From: an uncultured Lachnospiraceae bacterium
GTDB taxonomy: Bacteria; Bacillota; Clostridia; Lachnospirales; Lachnospiraceae
Assembly: GCA_902489645.1 (NCBI GenBank)
Contig: CABUAW010000082.1
Span: 1-9,053 of the forward strand
Length of the DNA: 9,053 nucleotides
Direction: 5' to 3'
A program made the position numbers and the translations under genes. This document shows positions 5,099-9,053 of this stretch, piece by piece. The notes under the pieces were generated by a model. The model searched no databases. It saw only the letters and a list, made by a program, of their open reading frames with translations, and was not told the origin of the DNA. Each line of letters starts with the position of its first letter. The first letter of the stretch is position 1.

Positions 5099-5103
5099 TT
5101 GTC

Positions 5104-5520
5104 ATGGACAAAGTATCGGGCAGACTGACAGTATTTTTTGAGGAACCATTCTGGACAGGTGTTTTTGAGCGTATATCGGAGGGAAAGCTATCTGTATGTA
5201 AGGTTACATTTGGAGCGGAACCGAAAGATTACGAGATATACGAATTTGTTCTGAAAAATTACTATCGACTGAAATTTAGTCCGGCTGTGGCAACTGATGT
5301 AAAAGAAGCTGGCCGCAATCCGAAACGGGTACAGAGAGAAGTGCGGAAGCAGGTACGGAATACCGGCATAGGCACAAAATCGCAGCAGGCTTTGAAATTA
5401 CAACAGGAGCAGTTGAAAATTGAACGCAAGACTGTGAGTCGGGAACAACGGGAAGCAGAGAAGCAGCGGCAGTTTGAACTGAAACAGCAGAAAAGGAAAG
5501 AGAAGCATAGGGGCAGGTAG
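5104..5520 (+). CDS. yjdF: YjdF family protein (DUF2992)
   Basis: 138 residues, the usual size. The N-terminal ~70 residues are the conserved YjdF domain (GRLTVFFEEPFWTGVFER, then KVTFGAEPKDYEIYEFVL). The C-terminal half from residue ~75 is a highly charged, basic helix rich in Lys/Arg/Gln/Glu (KRVQREVRKQVRNTG, then SREQREAEKQRQFELKQQKR), probably coiled coil. The biochemical role of the family is unknown; its control by an azaaromatic-sensing riboswitch suggests protection against toxic planar aromatics. AAGGAGG at 5090-5096 lies 7 nt before ATG 5104. A single-gene transcript between mobile debris and ddh. Confidence 0.85.
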   Translation: MDKVSGRLTVFFEEPFWTGVFERISEGKLSVCKVTFGAEPKDYEIYEFVLKNYYRLKFSPAVATDVKEAGRNPKRVQREVRKQVRNTGIGTKSQQALKLQQEQLKIERKTVSREQREAEKQRQFELKQQKRKEKHRGR

Positions 5521-5596
5521 TGTCTGCCCCGGCGTTCCTTTATTAAATTGCGTATATCTATTGTCACGCTTTAGAGCGTTTGAAACGCTTGTTTTA
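5510..5596 (+). terminator. Candidate terminators after yjdF
   Basis: GGGGCAG (5510-5516) and CTGCCCC (5524-5530) form a strong stem across the yjdF stop codon, but only a weak T tract follows. A second hairpin, AGCGT (5575-5579) / ACGCT (5585-5589) with a TTGAA loop, is followed by TGTTTTA. One or both may end the yjdF transcript. Confidence 0.5.
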
Positions 5597-5655
5597 TAAG
5601 GGCTTGGAAATGAGAAAATACACATAGAACGTGTGCCGAAAAACTGGAAGCAATA

Positions 5656-5900
5656 TGCTATGATGTGAGTGCGGAACAATCGTGTTACAGGGTAGCTGGT
5701 CTCTATTCTACATAATGGGGCGGTGCTTGATGAGACATTCGCATTTATGCTTATCAGATAATGTTTTAGGGTATAAGAAAACAATCCTCTAAACTTTGAC
5801 CGAGTGTCTGGGGATAGTAATTTTATCATTCATTTTTGTGAGGGCAAGCGCCATCTAACCTACGTTGCTTCAATATAGCATATCCAACAGCAGGACGTAA
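5656..5900 (+). pseudogene. Relic of a third type I toxin-antitoxin locus
   Basis: An extended -10 (TG at 5656, TATGAT 5659-5664) leads to a GGCGG site and a short frame from GTG 5723 reading VLDETFAFMLIR before TAA. The FAFMLI core followed out of frame by a basic stretch (GYKK, 5771-5782) looks like a holin-like toxin shortened and shifted by a deletion. The antisense promoter survives at 5872-5900 in the same relative place as in the two intact loci. There is no other gene in 5521-5928. The toxin part is the weak element of this call; the promoter match is strong. Confidence 0.45.
5872..5900 (-). promoter_or_regulatory. Orphan antitoxin-type promoter
   Basis: On the minus strand TTACGT (5900-5895), 17 bp, TATATT (5877-5872). 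The surrounding TTCAATATAGCA and CAGCAGGACG blocks repeat those at 336-366 and 4723-4753, so this is a homologous promoter that may still make an RNA although no toxin is left. Confidence 0.6.
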
Positions 5901-5928
5901 GAAAAGTAGAGGATACTCAGAAAACAAC

Positions 5929-5957
5929 TTGCGTAAAGAAAAAAGTACGCTTATAAT
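5929..5957 (+). promoter_or_regulatory. Promoter of ddh
   Basis: TTGCGT (5929-5934), 17-bp spacer, TATAAT (5952-5957), a near-consensus housekeeping promoter. The start site would be near 5964, leaving a ~30-nt leader. Confidence 0.7.
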
Positions 5958-5994
5958 AAATTAGAATAAATTGTAGATAAATAGGAGAGAAATA

Positions 5995-6981
5995 ATGAGT
6001 ATAAGAATAGGTATTTTAGGTTACGGTAATTTGGGCCGGGGCGTGGAATGTGCCATTCGCCAGAACCCGGATATGGAATTGAAGGCTGTATTTACAAGAA
6101 GAAATCCGGAACAGGTGACAATCCTTACAGAAGATGTGGCCGTTTGTCGTGTTGAAGAAGCCGGAGAGTGGAAAGATAAGCTGGATGTGATGATTCTCTG
6201 CGGAGGAAGTGCGACAGATTTACCGGTGCAGACACCGGAATATGCAAGGATATTTAATGTGGTAGACAGCTTTGATACCCATGCCAGAATCCCGGAGCAT
6301 TTTGCAAATGTGGATGCTTCTGCAAAAGAAGGGGGCAAGGTGGCGGTTATTTCCGTTGGCTGGGACCCGGGAATGTTTTCCTTAAACCGTATGTATGCAA
6401 ATGCTATTTTACCGGAAGGTAAGGACTATACGTTCTGGGGACGGGGAGTCAGCCAGGGACATTCGGATGCGATTCGTCGGATTGCCGGTGTTAAGGATGC
6501 GAAACAGTATACAATCCCTGTGGACAGCGCGTTGGCAGCGGTGCGTGCCGGAGAAAATCCGGAGCTGACAACACGTCAGAAGCATACGAGAGAGTGTTTT
6601 GTTGTATTGGAGGAAGGCGCCGATGCTGCAAAGATTGAAGCTGAAATTAAAAATATGCCGAATTATTTTGCGGATTATGATACAACCGTTCATTTTATCA
6701 GCGAAGAAGAACTGAAAAGGGACCACAGCCGTATTCCTCACGGCGGTTTTGTGCTTCGAAGCGGTGTGACTGGCTGGGAAAAAGAAAACGGCCATCTCAT
6801 CGAATACAGCTTAAAATTGGATTCCAATCCGGAATTTACGGCCAGTGTTATTGTGGCTTATGCCCGGGCGGCGTATCGGTTGTCTTCGGAGGGACAGACA
6901 GGATGTAAAACCGTATTTGATATTGCGCCGGCTTATTTGAGTGCAAAGAGCGGCGAAGAGCTTCGGGCGTCTATGCTGTAA
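5995..6981 (+). CDS. ddh: meso-Diaminopimelate D-dehydrogenase
   Basis: 328 residues, the standard length. The NADPH-dependent enzyme interconverts meso-2,6-diaminopimelate with L-2-amino-6-oxopimelate (tetrahydrodipicolinate) plus ammonia, a one-step branch of lysine and peptidoglycan precursor synthesis in the cytoplasm. The N-terminus holds the Rossmann nucleotide motif GYGNLGRG (residues 9-16) with TRR at 34-36 fitting NADP preference. Substrate-pocket residues of the Corynebacterium enzyme are present at matching positions: DSFD (91-94), GWDPG (122-126), WGRGVSQGHSDA (148-159), T173, R199, H249 and N278. AGGAG at 5983-5987 is 7 nt before the ATG. Own promoter at 5929; no obvious terminator follows. 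No lesion is visible. Confidence 0.95.
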   Translation: MSIRIGILGYGNLGRGVECAIRQNPDMELKAVFTRRNPEQVTILTEDVAVCRVEEAGEWKDKLDVMILCGGSATDLPVQTPEYARIFNVVDSFDTHARIPEHFANVDASAKEGGKVAVISVGWDPGMFSLNRMYANAILPEGKDYTFWGRGVSQGHSDAIRRIAGVKDAKQYTIPVDSALAAVRAGENPELTTRQKHTRECFVVLEEGADAAKIEAEIKNMPNYFADYDTTVHFISEEELKRDHSRIPHGGFVLRSGVTGWEKENGHLIEYSLKLDSNPEFTASVIVAYARAAYRLSSEGQTGCKTVFDIAPAYLSAKSGEELRASML

Positions 6982-7222
6982 AGTTTCCGGGAAAAAATAT
7001 TATGCGCAAATAGAAGAGTCGGAGGGACTCACCGACGAAGAAAAAAAGAGAGCAACGGACCTTTCACAGCGAAAATAAAAAAATAAGCGGTCGGGCAAAA
7101 GAATTAAACGATAAAGGCTATTTTATCATAAAGATGAGGAAAAAGGGATTGTTATATGAGTATTGACGAGTAAATATTTTGCGGCGAAAAGAAAAATAAA
7201 ATGCCGGGAGGCGATGCAAAAC

Positions 7223-8197
7223 ATGTGTACGGCGGTAACGTATAAAACAAAGGACCACTATTTCGGACGAAATCTTGATTTGAGTTATTCCTATGACGAA
7301 ACGGTGACGGTGACACCAAGAAACTATCCTTTTTATTTTCGTAAGGTCCGCACAATGACCAATCATTACGCGATGATTGGTATGGCTTATGTTGTCGGTG
7401 ATTATCCACTGTATTATGATGCGACCAATGAGAAGGGCTTGAGCATGGCCGGATTAAATTTTCCGGGTAATGCCCATTACAGACCGGAAATGCAGGGAAA
7501 AGATAATGTAGCGACATTTGAATTGATTCCCTGGATTTTAGGTCAGTGCGTGAATGTTGATGAAGTGAAAGCCTTATTGGGCCATATAAATATATGGGAT
7601 GAAAATTTCAAACCCGGATGGCCGGCGGCGACATTGCACTGGATGATTTCAGACAGAGAAAAAAGCATCGTCGTGGAGCCTGTCCGGGATGGACTGAAAA
7701 TTTATGATAATCCGGCCGGCGTTTTGACAAATAATCCGCCCTTTGACTTTCAGATGTATTATCTGAGTAATTTTATGAATGTGACGGCCAGGGAGGCTGT
7801 CAATCAGTTTTCAAAGGAATTGAAATTGGAGCCTTATTGTCTGGGAATGGGCGGTATGGGGCTTCCGGGGGATTTATCGTCGTCTTCCCGCTTTGTCAAG
7901 GCCGCTTTTACAAAGCTGAATTCGGTTTCCGGAAATTCCGAATCGGAGAGCATCAGCCAGTTCTTTCATATTCTGGGTTCGGTGAGCCAGCAGCGGGGGT
8001 GTGTAAGAACCGAAGGAGGTCAATATGAGATGACCATCTATACATCCTGCTGCAATACGGACAGAGGTATTTATTATTATAAAACTTATGAGAATAGCCA
8101 GATTACGGGGGTGGATATGTACAAAGAAAATCTCGAGGGCCGCTGTTTGGTCTCCTATCCGTTAATTCAGGGACAGCAGATGAAAATGCAAAATTAG
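7223..8197 (+). CDS. bsh: Bile salt hydrolase / choloylglycine hydrolase family
   Basis: 324 residues, typical for the family. It cleaves the amide bond of glycine- or taurine-conjugated bile acids; an Ntn hydrolase whose catalytic Cys2 is exposed by removal of Met1. Start: a frame extends upstream to TTG 7163, but ATG 7223 places Cys directly after Met (MCTAVTY), as catalysis needs, with GGAGG at 7207-7211. Active-site residues are at canonical positions: C2, R16, D19, N79, N171 and R223, with motifs GRNLDLS, GLNFPG, LTNNPPF and GLPGDLSSSSRF. There is no signal peptide, so it is cytoplasmic. Penicillin V acylase activity is the main alternative; the Gram-positive BSH pattern favours bile salts. 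The promoter is not clear. It is separated from ddh by ~240 bp and convergent with purF. Confidence 0.9.
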   Translation: MCTAVTYKTKDHYFGRNLDLSYSYDETVTVTPRNYPFYFRKVRTMTNHYAMIGMAYVVGDYPLYYDATNEKGLSMAGLNFPGNAHYRPEMQGKDNVATFELIPWILGQCVNVDEVKALLGHINIWDENFKPGWPAATLHWMISDREKSIVVEPVRDGLKIYDNPAGVLTNNPPFDFQMYYLSNFMNVTAREAVNQFSKELKLEPYCLGMGGMGLPGDLSSSSRFVKAAFTKLNSVSGNSESESISQFFHILGSVSQQRGCVRTEGGQYEMTIYTSCCNTDRGIYYYKTYENSQITGVDMYKENLEGRCLVSYPLIQGQQMKMQN

Positions 8198-8207
8198 ATA
8201 ATTCTGT

Positions 8208-8263
8208 CAAAAAAGGACAGGCCACCGGACCGCATGTGCGGGAACCGGGGTCTGTCTTTTTTG
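8208..8263. terminator. Bidirectional terminator between bsh and purF
   Basis: CAAAAAA-GACAG (8208-8220, one bulged G) pairs with CTGTC-TTTTTTG (8252-8263), enclosing a G/C hairpin with CCGCA/TGCGG (8229-8240). The A-run and T-run flanks let it terminate both convergent genes; stops lie at 8197 and 8268. Confidence 0.85.
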
Positions 8264-8267
8264 ATAG

Positions 8268-9053
8268 TTATTGTTTTCCATTCCAACAGTAAGTACAGAT
8301 TTTATCGCGGTCAAGGCCGATGGCTTCAAGCAGACCTTCAAGGGACTGGTATCCGAGGGAATCAAAGCCCATTTTTTCACAAATGGAGTGGAGCAGGCAT
8401 TTTCCGCGTTCTGTGGAGGCATCCGCATATTCGTCCAGATGGCTTTGGCCCTCATCGCCTTCCAGTTCCTGGATGGTACGGCGTGCAATTAAATCCATAT
8501 CGGAGCCATTGCTGGAGAAATTCAAATATTTGCAGCTATACATAATCGGCGGACAGGCGGAGCGAATATGTACTTCTGCGGCATTGGAATTATAGAGAAA
8601 TTCCACAGTTTCTCTTAACTGGGTACCGCGGACGATAGAATCATCGACGAATAACAGTTTTTTTCCTTCAATTAATTCCTGGACCGGAATCTGTTTCATT
8701 TTGGCGACCTGATTACGGATATTCTGGTTTGCGGGCATAAAGGAACGCGGCCAGGTCGGCGTATATTTTACAAATGGGCGTGCAAAGGTTTTTCCACTCT
8801 GTTTGGAATAACCAATCGCATGAGGAATTCCCGAATCAGGAACGCCGGCCACGTAGTCGACGTCCGGCAATGTCCCGGCTTCCATTTCGTTCCGGGCCAT
8901 AATTTCGCCGTTGCGGTAACGCATCACTTCGACGTTCACACCTTCGTAGTTGGAATTTGGATAGCCATAATAGCTCCAGAGAAAGGCGCAGATCTTCATC
9001 TCGGCGCGGGCGGGCACCAGGGTCTCGCAGGACTCCGGGGTGAGGCGGACTAC
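8268..9053 (-). CDS. purF: Amidophosphoribosyltransferase, C-terminal part (runs off the window)
   Basis: 261 residues are visible, in frame to the window edge; the N-terminal glutamine amidotransferase domain with its catalytic Cys lies outside. The visible part is the phosphoribosyltransferase domain, which joins ammonia to PRPP in the first step of purine synthesis. Seen motifs: VAGVPDSGIPHAIGYS, then the PRPP-binding loop LLFVDDSIVRGTQ. Cysteines in MKICAF, MYSCKY and CTYCWNGK sit where the Bacillus-type enzyme ligates its 4Fe-4S cluster. The stretch between the PRPP loop and the C-terminus, and the very short tail after CxxC, differ somewhat from the standard purF product, so a purF paralogue is possible. 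It ends at the terminator shared with bsh. Confidence 0.85.
   Translation of the reverse strand, partial: VVRLTPESCETLVPARAEMKICAFLWSYYGYPNSNYEGVNVEVMRYRNGEIMARNEMEAGTLPDVDYVAGVPDSGIPHAIGYSKQSGKTFARPFVKYTPTWPRSFMPANQNIRNQVAKMKQIPVQELIEGKKLLFVDDSIVRGTQLRETVEFLYNSNAAEVHIRSACPPIMYSCKYLNFSSNGSDMDLIARRTIQELEGDEGQSHLDEYADASTERGKCLLHSICEKMGFDSLGYQSLEGLLEAIGLDRDKICTYCWNGKQ

Noticed and set aside
5398..5829. 143-codon minus-strand frame
   Set aside because: It is the antisense of yjdF and of the relic toxin locus, with biased composition and no plausible start signal.
6997..7077. Frame reading EESEGLTDEEKKRATDLSQRK after ddh
   Set aside because: It looks protein-like but has no start codon or ribosome site; at best a gene remnant too short to name.
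7163..7222. Upstream extension of the bile salt hydrolase from TTG
   Set aside because: It would bury the catalytic cysteine, which must follow the initiator Met.
8234..8595. Three plus-strand frames opposite purF
   Set aside because: Codon shadows of the phosphoribosyltransferase gene.

Overview
The window looks like a Gram-positive gut anaerobe of the Clostridia, most likely Lachnospiraceae. The grounds are strong AGGAGG-type ribosome binding sites, a meso-diaminopimelate dehydrogenase, a Gram-positive type bile salt hydrolase, a yjdF gene with a structured leader, and excisionase and HTH replication genes typical of integrative elements in that family. Taxonomy is an inference; there is no rRNA in the window.

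Left part, about 1-5900, is accessory and mobile-element DNA in decay. It is framed by two near-identical ~440-bp direct repeats (1-441 and 4390-4828). Each repeat is a complete type I toxin-antitoxin locus: an extended -10 promoter, a 30-residue single-span membrane toxin, and a converging antisense RNA promoter with its own hairpin terminator. The two toxin proteins are identical, but the body of the antisense RNA differs between copies while its terminator stem is kept. A third, wrecked locus of the same kind lies at about 5656-5900. Between the repeats are a Lin1244/DUF4373-like protein (minus strand), a possible leader peptide with attenuator, a truncated MobV-type relaxase, a CPBP membrane protease, an AT-rich gap, an unrecognised 123-codon minus-strand frame, and an element regulation/replication cluster: an excisionase-like protein, a small protein, an HTH_36 replication protein broken by an amber codon and a frameshift, and a 39-residue protein. 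The window begins inside the last codons of a second copy of that 39-residue gene, so the duplication runs further left.

At 4927-5520 a promoter and a ~130-nt structured leader precede yjdF. Position and structure fit the yjdF (azaaromatic-sensing) riboswitch; the leader carries a perfect anti-Shine-Dalgarno stretch.

Right part, 5929-9053, looks like settled chromosome: ddh (lysine/cell-wall metabolism) with a consensus promoter, bsh (bile acid deconjugation), and, convergent to it across a shared bidirectional terminator, the 3' two thirds or so of a purF-type amidophosphoribosyltransferase gene that runs off the right edge. No CRISPR array, tRNA, rRNA or complete insertion sequence was seen.
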